A stretch of 12,425 nucleotides of DNA from Gammaproteobacteria bacterium (GTDB lineage: Bacteria > Pseudomonadota > Gammaproteobacteria > Chromatiales > Chromatiaceae): NCBI GenBank assembly GCA_020630035.1, contig JAHDCB010000040.1, positions 1 to 12,425 on the forward strand. The letters run 5' to 3'. A program made the position numbers and the translations under genes. The first letter of the stretch is position 1. Every line of letters begins with the position of its first letter. Below, in pieces: positions 6,101 to 12,425 of this stretch. Below the pieces are notes generated by a model that worked only from the letters and a program-made list of their open reading frames with translations, was not told the DNA's origin and made no database searches.

Positions 6101-7464
6101 TCTGGTGTTTTCGCCAGTGTGTCGGGGTGTTGTTCGTGCCAGGTCAGCATATCGTAGTAGTAGCGGATGTTATCCACATACGTGACGGGTTCATTGCCGC
6201 GTGCATAGCCGTACTTGAGGGTGTGGTAATAGTGTTTCTGACGTAGCAGTGGCAGGCGTTGTTTGACCTGGTGCCACAAATCCGGGTTGCCACCCTGGCG
6301 TTCGGTCAGCACGCGGGCATCTTCGACATGCCCCAGCCCGACATTGTAGCTGGCAAGCGCCAGCCAGAGGCGATCTTCGCCGCTGATGCGTTCCGGCAGT
6401 CGGCGCATCAGGCTCTGCAGATAACGGGCACCACCCAGGATGCTTTGTTGCGGGTCTGTACGATCCTGGATACCGAGTTGTCTGGCAGTCGGGTGGGTCA
6501 GCATCATCAGGCCGCGCACACCGGTCGGTGAGACGGCATCCGCGCGCCAGTGTGATTCCTGATAACCCATCGCGGCCAGAATGCGCCAGTCCAGTCCGGT
6601 CTGTTGTGCTGCCTGCTGAAACCAGGCGCGGTATTGTGGCAGGCGTTCATGCAGATGGCGGCGAAACCGTTGTTTGTCCACAAAGCCGAATCGGTCCAGA
6701 TGGCCGTAATAACGTTCTGTCAGGTGGGCGAGTGATCCATTGGTTTGCCATTGGTGTAAAAAGTGATTCGCGGCCTGACGGAGTGAACCATCGTCCTGTG
6801 CCGGAAAGGCCCAGGCCAGTGCCAGTGGCTTACCCACAATCGGGCCTGGTGTCAGGTAGGGATACACCTGCCGGGCGAGGTCGAAATCATCTGAACTGGT
6901 CAGGGCATAGCGAATCTGGCCCTGATTCAGTGCCTGCAGAACAGTGACCTTGTTTGTAAGCGGCCAGGCTTGGATATGTAGTTGTGGATATTGCTGAGAG
7001 AGGCTGGCCGGCAAAATGAGGGGGGATGCTGCAATATACAGCGTATCCGTCAGCTTGGTGAGTGATTGTGGTTCAGGTGTGCCATAGCGATACACCAGCC
7101 GGATCTGCACAGTGCGGTAGCTGTCGCTGAAACGCAGATAACGCTGGTGATCCGGCGTGTCGGCCAGACCGATGGCCAGGTGTACCCGGGCGTCGCGCAA
7201 TAAGGTGTTGATCTGGTCTGCGGTAGTGACCGGGTGCCACTGTATGCTGAGTCCCAGCGTGTCAGCAAATGTCTGGAGCAGTTCCTGTTCAAACCCGGGT
7301 TGGTGTTGTCGTTGCTGGTAGGCAGGGGGAGACAGCAAAGCGACATGTAGTAGCTTGTTTTGCTGAATCCGGTACAACTGGTCGGTTTGTTCGCAGCCCA
7401 GGGTGAGCCACACCAGCAGCAATATATACAGTCGGCGGTGCAGGTGGATTCTGTGCATTGACAT
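6097..7464 (-). CDS. mltF: Membrane-bound lytic murein transglycosylase F
   Basis: MltF is an outer-membrane lipoprotein that cleaves peptidoglycan glycan strands with formation of 1,6-anhydro ends. A short signal peptide ends in the lipobox LTLGC (Cys24 from the ATG used here; Cys26 from the upstream TTG). It is followed by a solute-binding-protein-type domain (about 36-255), which is regulatory in MltF, and a C-terminal SLT catalytic domain from about 275. The catalytic Glu is in AMGYQESHW (residue 303), followed by SPTGVRGLMMLTHPTA and LALASYNVGLGHVEDA. Domain order and length match the family. I start at the ATG at 7464, 8 nt after the tusE stop; TTG 7470 and ATG 7458 are alternatives, and no ribosome site is strong. 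No functional link to its tRNA-modification neighbours is evident. Confidence 0.93.
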   Translation of the reverse strand: MSMHRIHLHRRLYILLLVWLTLGCEQTDQLYRIQQNKLLHVALLSPPAYQQRQHQPGFEQELLQTFADTLGLSIQWHPVTTADQINTLLRDARVHLAIGLADTPDHQRYLRFSDSYRTVQIRLVYRYGTPEPQSLTKLTDTLYIAASPLILPASLSQQYPQLHIQAWPLTNKVTVLQALNQGQIRYALTSSDDFDLARQVYPYLTPGPIVGKPLALAWAFPAQDDGSLRQAANHFLHQWQTNGSLAHLTERYYGHLDRFGFVDKQRFRRHLHERLPQYRAWFQQAAQQTGLDWRILAAMGYQESHWRADAVSPTGVRGLMMLTHPTARQLGIQDRTDPQQSILGGARYLQSLMRRLPERISGEDRLWLALASYNVGLGHVEDARVLTERQGGNPDLWHQVKQRLPLLRQKHYYHTLKYGYARGNEPVTYVDNIRYYYDMLTWHEQHPDTLAKTPE

Positions 7465-7472
7465 CTGCAAAC

Positions 7473-7802
7473 TTACAGGCAGCGCGTTGGTTTGGGCAGC
7501 CCGGCATAGCGGCTGGCTTGTTTTGCCGGGCCATCTGGGAACAGACTATACAGGTGATGACTGCTGGCCTTGTCGCGTCCCAGAGTTTCGCCGACTTTAC
7601 GGGTTAAGGTGCGCATTGCGGGGGCAATCTGGTACTGCGCATAATAATCGCGCAGAAAATGTATGATTTCCCAATGGGCGTCGGTGAGTGTGATGTTATC
7701 CTGCATCGCCAGTTGTTGTGCGACCTGTGGCGACCAGTCCTGCAGATGGCACAGATAGCCGTCCGCATCGGTTTCCCAGGGTAAATCAGCATGATCGGGC
7801 AT
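7473..7802 (-). CDS. tusE: Sulfur relay protein TusE (DsrC/TusE family)
   Basis: A small cytosolic sulfur carrier, 109 residues from the ATG at 7802 (as in E. coli). TusE takes persulfide sulfur from the TusBCD complex and delivers it to MnmA for 2-thiolation of U34 in Glu, Gln and Lys tRNAs. It keeps the family core ITLTDAHWEIIHFLRDYY, the SSHHLYSLFPDGPAKQA block and the C-terminal AGLPKPTRCL with the penultimate catalytic Cys108. The second cysteine that defines DsrC of dissimilatory sulfur metabolism, 11 residues earlier, is Ser97. This places the protein with TusE rather than DsrC. An upstream in-frame TTG at 7826 would add 8 residues and is less likely. The gene is separated from tusB by copy 2 of the hairpin repeat, whose GC-rich stem begins 26 nt upstream of the start. 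Confidence 0.92.
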   Translation of the reverse strand: MPDHADLPWETDADGYLCHLQDWSPQVAQQLAMQDNITLTDAHWEIIHFLRDYYAQYQIAPAMRTLTRKVGETLGRDKASSHHLYSLFPDGPAKQASRYAGLPKPTRCL

Positions 7803-7828
7803 AGTTTGTCCGGTTGATTCTGGCAATA

Positions 7829-7942
7829 CCCCGCCGCTTGCGGCGGGGACAGCACAATGGGGGTTTCCAAAGGGGGAGAGGCGTCGCTCTCGTCCCTTTG
7901 GTCGTGGACGAGGTTAAACCTGCCCACGATTCAAATTTGATT
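7829..7942 (+). repeat. Hairpin-rich intergenic repeat, copy 2
   Basis: This second copy of the element at 319-433 has the same orientation in the window, so it lies antisense to the tus genes. It contains a perfect 9-bp GC-rich stem (7829-7837/7840-7848). A second hairpin has a 7-bp outer stem 7868-7874/7894-7900 and a 5-bp inner stem 7876-7880/7887-7891. A third is 7902-7909/7922-7929 around AGGTTAAACCT, with one mismatch. The AT-rich end (ATTCAAATTTGATT) matches copy 1 except at one base. It starts 26 nt from the tusE start and ends 4 nt from the tusB stop, so it essentially is the intergenic region and will be transcribed as part of the operon mRNA if tusCB and tusE are co-transcribed. 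Confidence 0.8.
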
Positions 7943-7946
7943 TGGA

Positions 7947-8249
7947 TTACCAGGCCTGTACCTTGTCGTGAGCAACCACCAGGTCTACAAACCCGGCATA
8001 GTCCACCGGATAGATAGTTGTGATCAGCTCATCCGTGCTCAGGCCACGTGCGGCAAGGTCAGGGTGTAGTACAAAAAACGATTTGTCCGGGTGTTGTGTG
8101 ATCAGGGCTTCGTAACGGGTCCCGCGCATCGCGGCATACACCCCGTCTTCCAGCAACAGAATGCCCGCGTCAGCGCTGGCAAGGCGCAATGCAGTGCTCA
8201 GGCCGTTGGTTTCAAATGGTGATTTATTCACTGTGAACAGGTCAGCCAT
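7947..8249 (-). CDS. tusB: Sulfur relay protein TusB (DsrH family)
   Basis: TusB is one of three related subunits of the cytosolic TusBCD complex, which receives sulfur from TusA and hands it to TusE. The 100-residue protein begins MADLFTVNKSPFE, a typical DsrH/TusB opening. It contains AGILLLEDGVYAAMRG, HPDLAARGLS and a C-terminal VDYAGFVDLVVAHDKVQAW, all characteristic. It has no cysteine, so it cannot be the sulfur-accepting subunit. I use the ATG at 8249, which shares one base with the tusC stop (TGATG), instead of a longer upstream start that would lie inside tusC. Both are therefore translationally coupled. Confidence 0.92.
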   Translation of the reverse strand: MADLFTVNKSPFETNGLSTALRLASADAGILLLEDGVYAAMRGTRYEALITQHPDKSFFVLHPDLAARGLSTDELITTIYPVDYAGFVDLVVAHDKVQAW

Positions 8250-8635
8250 CAGCTGAAGACCACATCGGCTGTGGCCAGTACCTTTTGTAACTGCTGTGTA
8301 TCGCATAAGTTCAGCAGGTCACGACCGGTTTCCTCATCGGTGACCTGCCATAAACGGTGCTGATCCAGGCCTCTGTCAGCCAGAGCGGCCTGATCAACAT
8401 ACAGCTGACTCACCCCATAGTCTGCCAGTACCTGATAAATCGGCATAAAGTTTTTGATACCGGTTGCGCTGGTGTCACTTCCCCGCACCAGCTGATAGAC
8501 GCCGTCGGCAACAAACATCAGGCTGACCTGTTGTTCAAATGCTGCACCTACCAGCACTGATTGCAAGGCTTCCCAACCATACAGGGTGCCGTGTGGGGCG
8601 CGGCGGAACAGATATAACAAGTGCCTGGTGGACAT
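8249..8635 (-). CDS. tusC: Sulfur relay protein TusC (DsrF family)
   Basis: A 128-residue DsrF/TusC subunit of the sulfur relay complex. Family features are LLYLFRRAPHGTLYGWEAL (6-24), VLVGAAFEQQVSLMFVADGVYQLVRG (27-52, quoted in parts: VLVGAAFEQQ, LMFVADGVYQLVRG), GIKNFMPIYQVLADYGV and YVDQAALADRGL. Its single Cys111 is near the C-terminus and not in a known catalytic position. It is the first gene of the minus-strand run. The usual upstream partner tusD (dsrE), whose cysteine accepts the sulfur, is absent: the space upstream is the divergent secA control region. No clear ribosome site precedes the ATG; a good promoter lies about 60 nt upstream. Confidence 0.92.
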   Translation of the reverse strand: MSTRHLLYLFRRAPHGTLYGWEALQSVLVGAAFEQQVSLMFVADGVYQLVRGSDTSATGIKNFMPIYQVLADYGVSQLYVDQAALADRGLDQHRLWQVTDEETGRDLLNLCDTQQLQKVLATADVVFS

Positions 8636-8642
8636 GGTTTAG

Positions 8643-8672
8643 TTGACGGACAGGTTCCGGATCGGCTGATAC
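8643..8672 (+). promoter_or_regulatory. Possible promoter toward secA
   Basis: TTGACG (8643-8648) and TGATAC (8667-8672) are separated by 18 nt and would start transcription near 8680, about 100 nt before secA. The -35 is good and the -10 is moderate. It lies within the leader expected for the tus transcript, so the two transcription units would overlap. Weak evidence. Confidence 0.35.
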
Positions 8673-8691
8673 AAGGGTTGTGGATTGTAGG

Positions 8692-8720
8692 ATAATAAGC
8701 GATTCGCCCTGTCCTGTCAG
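8692..8720 (-). promoter_or_regulatory. Likely sigma-70 promoter for the tus run
   Basis: Read on the minus strand, CTGACA (8720-8715) and TATTAT (8697-8692) are separated by exactly 17 nt. Each differs from the consensus at one position (TTGACA, TATAAT). Transcription would start near 8685, leaving an untranslated leader of about 50 nt before tusC. It is the best promoter match I found between tusC and secA. Confidence 0.6.
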
Positions 8721-8725
8721 CTGTT

Positions 8726-8738
8726 GTCACTGTGTGAC
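8726..8738 (+). promoter_or_regulatory. Small inverted repeat upstream of secA
   Basis: GTCAC-TGT-GTGAC is a perfect 5-3-5 inverted repeat 42 nt before the secA start. It could be an operator half-site pair or a small leader hairpin. No known regulator motif is recognised and a chance occurrence is possible. Confidence 0.3.
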
Positions 8739-8780
8739 TCATCTGGTCGCCTTGCCCGTGTTATTTCCAGGTTTGTACTT

Positions 8781-11630
8781 ATGTTTCAAGCTCTTCTGAA
8801 AAAAGTGTTCGGTAGTCGCAATGACCGGCTGATCAAGCACCTGCGCAAACAGGTTGCACAGATTCACGCCTGGGATGAGGAACTGAGTCAGTTGACAGAT
8901 CTGGCTGCCAGAACGCCGCAACTCCGGGCGAAGCTGACACCAGATGACCCGCATAGCCTGGATGCGTTGCTGCCCGAGGCATTTGCGTTGGTGCGTGAGG
9001 CCAGTCAGCGTGTGCTGGGAATGAGACATTTTGATGTGCAGTTGATCGGTGGCATGGTGCTGCATCAGGGCAAAATTGCGGAAATGCGTACCGGTGAAGG
9101 CAAAACCCTGGTGGCGACCCTGGCTGCTTACCTGAATGCACTGCCTGGTAAGGGCGTGCACGTGGTGACAGTGAACGACTACCTGGCACGACGCGATGCG
9201 CAATGGATGGGGCCGTTGTACCATGCACTGGGGCTCAGTGTTGGTGTGGTGAACGGGTCCAGTGGGCAAGGCCCGGACAGTGCGTCTTTTTGTTTTGATC
9301 CGGAGTATGTTCCGGAGGCTGACGCAGCAGGTTATCCGCAACTGAAGCCATGTCATCGTCGCGGGGCATATGCGTGCGATATTACCTATGGCACGAACAA
9401 TGAATTCGGGTTTGATTACCTGCGTGACAATATGGCGTTTACGGCTGAACAACGAGTCCAGCGACGCCATTTTGCGATAGTGGATGAAGTCGACTCCATT
9501 CTGATTGACGAGGCACGGACTCCGTTGATTATCTCCGGGCCAGCCCAGGACAGTTCGACGTTATATCAGAAAATCAATGCGATTCCGGCACAACTGGCGC
9601 GGCAGGCACCGGTCACGAATGACGAGGGCAAACCGGACTTCGGGCCAGGTGATTATTCGGTAGATGAAAAATCACGTCAGGTATTCCTGAGCGATCAGGG
9701 GCATGAAAAGGTCGAAGGCCTGTTGCTGGAGATGGGTCTGCTGGGTGCAGAAGATAGCCTGTACGATGCTGCGAACATCATGTTGCTGCACCATACGAAT
9801 GCTGCGTTGCGGGCGCACGTGTTATTCCAGCGGAATGTGGATTACATTGTGCGCAACCGTGAAATTGTGATCATCGACGAATTTACCGGGCGTAGTATGC
9901 CGGGGCGGCGTTGGTCAGAAGGGTTGCACCAGGCGATTGAAGCCAAAGAACAGGTGCCGATCCAGCAGGAAAACCAGACCCTTGCTTCGACCACCTTCCA
10001 GAACTACTTCCGCTTGTATGACAAGCTGTCCGGGATGACCGGTACCGCTGATACCGAGGCATTTGAGTTTCAGCAGATTTATGCCCTGGAAGTGGTCGTG
10101 ATTCCGACCAATCAGACGATGCTGCGTGATGACCAGACCGACCTGATCTATCTGACACAGACCGAAAAGTTTGCTGCGATAGTAGAAGATATTCGCGATT
10201 GTGTGGCACGTGGGCAGCCGGTGCTGGTGGGTACCGCCTCAATTGAGATCTCCGAAAAAATGGCGCAGTTGCTGGATCAGGCCGATGTACGGCATCAGGT
10301 GCTGAATGCGAAGCAACACGAACGCGAGGCCTGGATTGTGGCCGAGGCGGGCCGGCCTGGCGCAGTCACCATAGCGACCAACATGGCCGGTCGCGGTACT
10401 GATATTGTGCTGGGGGGGAACCTGGAGGTTGAAATGGCACAACTGAAGGTAGCTGCAGATACGGCACAGACAGAAGCCCTGCAGCAAGAACATCAGGAAC
10501 GTCAGGCTAAGGTACTGGCTGCGGGTGGGTTGCGGGTGATTGGCACCGAACGGCACGAATCACGCCGGATCGACAACCAATTGCGTGGACGATCCGGACG
10601 ACAAGGCGATCCGGGGTCATCCCGCTTTTACCTGTCGCTGGAAGACAGCCTGATGCGTATCTTTGCATCAGAGCGAGTCTCGAAACTGATGCAAAAGGTC
10701 GGTATGGAAGAGGGTGAGGCGGTTGAACACCCGTGGGTGAACAAGGCGATAGAAAACGCGCAGCGTAAGGTGGAAGGGCGTAACTTCGACATCCGCAAAA
10801 ACCTGCTGGAATACGACGACGTGGCGAATGACCAGCGTCAGGTGATCTATCAGCGCCGGGATGAGCTGATGGAAGCCAGCGATATTTCTGCAGAGATCAA
10901 GGGGTTACGTGAAGATGTGCTGAATAACGTGATAGATATGCATATTCCGCCGCAAAGTATGCCGGAACAGTGGGATGTGTCTGGCCTGGAACAGGCGTTG
11001 CAACGTGAATTTGGCCTGGAGCTGCCGCTGCAACGGTGGCTGGATGAAGACGACGAACTGTATGAGGAGCCACTGCGGGCCAGAATTTTGCAGGCCCTGG
11101 CAAAGAACTATGCCAAGTACGAGCAGATGTTTGGCCCGGAACAGATGCGTCGGGTGGAAAAAGAAGTGATGCTAAGTACCCTGGACACCCACTGGAAAGA
11201 ACATCTGGCGGCGATGGACTATCTGCGCCAGGGAATCCACCTGCGAGGCTATGCCCAGAAAAATCCGAAACAAGAATACAAACGTGAAGCGTTTGACATG
11301 TTCAGTCATCTGCTGGCAGCGATTGATCAGGAAGTGATCCAGACTTTGAGCAACCTGCGGGTACTGGCGGAACAGCCGCCGGCACCACGTACCCCGGATG
11401 CTACCCAACTACACTACCACGGCGCAGTTGGTGGCGCGACTGCAGAATCAGCGGGAGCAACTGAGCGTAAACAGCGCCAGGCGGGCAGATCGCGTCAGGC
11501 ACAGCCGGTAAACCGCGCTGCACGTAAGGTTGGGCGTAACGAACCTTGTCCGTGTGGTTCGGGCAAAAAATACAAACAATGCCACGGCAGATTGTCTCAG
11601 GCGCCAGGCAAGCCTGTTGCACCTGCTTGA
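8781..11630 (+). CDS. secA: Preprotein translocase ATPase SecA
   Basis: SecA is the ATPase motor that drives secretory proteins through SecYEG at the inner membrane. The 949-residue protein is complete: MFQALLKKVFGSRNDR at the start, Walker A MRTGEGKT (102-109), ITYGTNNEFGFDYLRDNM, Walker B DEVDSILIDEA from residue 235, NVDYIVRNREIVIIDEFTGR, NQTLASTTFQNYFRLY, GTERHESRRIDNQLRGRSGR, and the helical scaffold region around HWKEHLAAMDYLRQGIHLRG. It ends in the zinc-binding SEC-C motif NEPCPCGSGKKYKQCHG for SecB and lipid contact. I choose the ATG at 8781 because the upstream in-frame region (from 8724) is non-coding in character and the family starts here; AGGT ends 8 nt upstream. Compared with E. 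coli SecA there is an extra segment of about 26 residues within 158-196. No SecM-like secretion monitor is encoded upstream. Confidence 0.98.
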   Translation: MFQALLKKVFGSRNDRLIKHLRKQVAQIHAWDEELSQLTDLAARTPQLRAKLTPDDPHSLDALLPEAFALVREASQRVLGMRHFDVQLIGGMVLHQGKIAEMRTGEGKTLVATLAAYLNALPGKGVHVVTVNDYLARRDAQWMGPLYHALGLSVGVVNGSSGQGPDSASFCFDPEYVPEADAAGYPQLKPCHRRGAYACDITYGTNNEFGFDYLRDNMAFTAEQRVQRRHFAIVDEVDSILIDEARTPLIISGPAQDSSTLYQKINAIPAQLARQAPVTNDEGKPDFGPGDYSVDEKSRQVFLSDQGHEKVEGLLLEMGLLGAEDSLYDAANIMLLHHTNAALRAHVLFQRNVDYIVRNREIVIIDEFTGRSMPGRRWSEGLHQAIEAKEQVPIQQENQTLASTTFQNYFRLYDKLSGMTGTADTEAFEFQQIYALEVVVIPTNQTMLRDDQTDLIYLTQTEKFAAIVEDIRDCVARGQPVLVGTASIEISEKMAQLLDQADVRHQVLNAKQHEREAWIVAEAGRPGAVTIATNMAGRGTDIVLGGNLEVEMAQLKVAADTAQTEALQQEHQERQAKVLAAGGLRVIGTERHESRRIDNQLRGRSGRQGDPGSSRFYLSLEDSLMRIFASERVSKLMQKVGMEEGEAVEHPWVNKAIENAQRKVEGRNFDIRKNLLEYDDVANDQRQVIYQRRDELMEASDISAEIKGLREDVLNNVIDMHIPPQSMPEQWDVSGLEQALQREFGLELPLQRWLDEDDELYEEPLRARILQALAKNYAKYEQMFGPEQMRRVEKEVMLSTLDTHWKEHLAAMDYLRQGIHLRGYAQKNPKQEYKREAFDMFSHLLAAIDQEVIQTLSNLRVLAEQPPAPRTPDATQLHYHGAVGGATAESAGATERKQRQAGRSRQAQPVNRAARKVGRNEPCPCGSGKKYKQCHGRLSQAPGKPVAPA

Positions 11631-11640
11631 TTACTGAACC

Positions 11641-12399
11641 ATGTCAGAAGCCAGCAATCCACACGATGCGTGCTTTCAGGCACTGATGCAGCAGCCAGAG
11701 AATGCGCTGGCCTTTTTTCAGCATTATCTGGAACCGGCCTGGCAAGCTCGCGTGGATCTGAATACCCTGATTTTGGAATCAGGCAGTCATGTCACTACCG
11801 AGCTCAGGCGACTGCATAGCGACATCCTCTATCGGGTTGACCTGCGCGATCCGGAGACACCGGGAGCCAGAGCGTATTTGTATACGATCGTGGAGCATCA
11901 AAGCACACCAGATCCCGCGATGGCATTAAGGCTGCTGCAGTATAAGGCAGGCTTATTGCTGAGGCATGTGCGGGAAGCCTATCTGCCGCCGATCCATACG
12001 ATGGTGTTCTATCACGGAGACCCGACACCCTATCCGTATGCGCTGGATCTACGTCATCGCTTTCGTACACCGGAACATGCAGAACATACCCTGTGCGGTC
12101 CGCCGCAACTGATTGATGTCAGGTCAGCACCGGATGCAGCCCTGTTACAGCAGGATCGGATGGGGCTGGTCAGCTACTTTTTCAAGCATGTCCGTGATCA
12201 GGATGTGTTGCCGGCCCTGGCAGCCTTGCCAGCTGATTTGTTACGCAGGATAACCCAGGATGCGGGCGGTCTGATATTGCTCAGAACCCTGATGGACTAT
12301 TATCGGCTGGCGGCGGCCACAGAAGAACCTCTGCAGGTCTTCCGGCAGGTTGCAAGCAAACTGGAAACCCCTCAGCGGCTCCCGCCGAAAATTGGTTGA
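11641..12399 (+). CDS. Rpn-family recombination-promoting nuclease / putative transposase
   Basis: A 252-residue protein of the RpnA/YhgA group (PD-(D/E)XK nuclease fold, long annotated as putative transposase). RpnA-type proteins cut DNA and promote RecA-independent recombination. Recognisable parts: NPHDACFQALMQQPENALAFFQHYL at the start (quoted in parts: NPHDACFQALMQ, ENALAFFQHYL), LILESGSHV, HSDILYRV with the likely metal-binding Asp61, YTIVEHQSTPDPAMALRLLQY with the Glu85-His-Gln87 active-site pair, MVFYHGDPTPYPY, and QDRMGLVSYFFKHVRDQD. Full-length relatives run to about 290-310 residues and end in a charged repeat-like helix. Here the protein stops at PQRLPPKIG, so the C-terminus is short. 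It begins 10 nt after secA, without a clear ribosome site, and could be read from the secA transcript. No terminal inverted repeats are visible. Confidence 0.87.
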   Translation: MSEASNPHDACFQALMQQPENALAFFQHYLEPAWQARVDLNTLILESGSHVTTELRRLHSDILYRVDLRDPETPGARAYLYTIVEHQSTPDPAMALRLLQYKAGLLLRHVREAYLPPIHTMVFYHGDPTPYPYALDLRHRFRTPEHAEHTLCGPPQLIDVRSAPDAALLQQDRMGLVSYFFKHVRDQDVLPALAALPADLLRRITQDAGGLILLRTLMDYYRLAAATEEPLQVFRQVASKLETPQRLPPKIG

Positions 12400-12425
12400 G
12401 CGGGGCGAAGTAGTTTTTGGTGTGC

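Noticed and set aside
7473..7802. DsrC of dissimilatory sulfur oxidation or sulfite reduction
   Set aside because: The second conserved cysteine is Ser97, no dsrAB or other dsr genes are present, and the neighbours fit tRNA modification, so TusE is the better call.
8636..8780. SecM-like secretion monitor upstream of secA
   Set aside because: The 145-bp gap has no suitable reading frame with a signal peptide or arrest motif.
8739..9470. Open reading frame of 243 codons on the minus strand
   Set aside because: It is antisense to the start of secA and to the divergent control region; the translation is rich in His, Arg and Cys, as expected of an antisense shadow.
11641..12399. Complete insertion sequence
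   Set aside because: Rpn proteins are called transposases, but no terminal inverted repeats or target duplications flank this gene and it sits directly after secA.

Overview
The window looks like chromosomal DNA of a gammaproteobacterium, GC slightly above 50%, and it is densely packed. PurA, Rpe, SuhB-like, MltF, TrhP (YegQ), TusBCE and SecA resemble their enteric relatives along their length, and a rhombosortase is present. Rhombosortases are scattered among environmental Gammaproteobacteria. TusE and TusBC homologues occur in both enteric and sulfur-metabolising lineages, so I do not name a genus.

Layout, left to right. (1) The 3' part of a minimal (MNT-type) nucleotidyltransferase runs in from the left edge. 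(2) A structured, hairpin-rich repeat of about 100-115 bp follows. (3) A plus-strand run encodes purA, rpe, a suhB-like phosphatase, a small holin-like membrane protein and the rhombosortase rrtA. Three of its four junctions are 4-nt ATGA overlaps; the fourth carries a small hairpin. (4) A minus-strand run converges on rrtA, the two stop codons overlapping. In transcription order it is tusC, tusB, a second copy of the hairpin repeat, tusE, mltF, trhP and an A-type iron-sulfur carrier. (5) A 145-bp divergent control region separates tusC from secA. (6) secA is followed 10 nt later by an Rpn-family nuclease/transposase gene that reaches almost to the right edge.

How the genes fit together. The minus-strand run is the most coherent group. 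TusBC and TusE relay sulfur to MnmA for 2-thiolation of tRNA wobble uridine U34. TrhP hydroxylates U34 of other tRNAs (first step to cmo5U) and depends on an Fe-S cluster, and the last gene encodes an Fe-S carrier-type protein. MltF (peptidoglycan cleavage) sits in the middle without an obvious link. The sulfur-accepting subunit TusD is not encoded next to tusCB. The plus-strand run mixes purine synthesis, pentose-phosphate metabolism and a membrane-protein pair.

The main unusual features are: the two-copy repeat with structure-preserving substitutions, which almost fills two intergenic gaps; the wobble-uridine cluster with a non-canonical cysteine spacing in its Fe-S carrier; a phage-holin-like protein translationally coupled to a rhombosortase; and a SecA carrying an insertion of about 26 residues near the end of its first nucleotide-binding segment. 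I found no tRNA, rRNA, CRISPR array or intact insertion sequence. No stretch longer than 300 bases lacks a gene.
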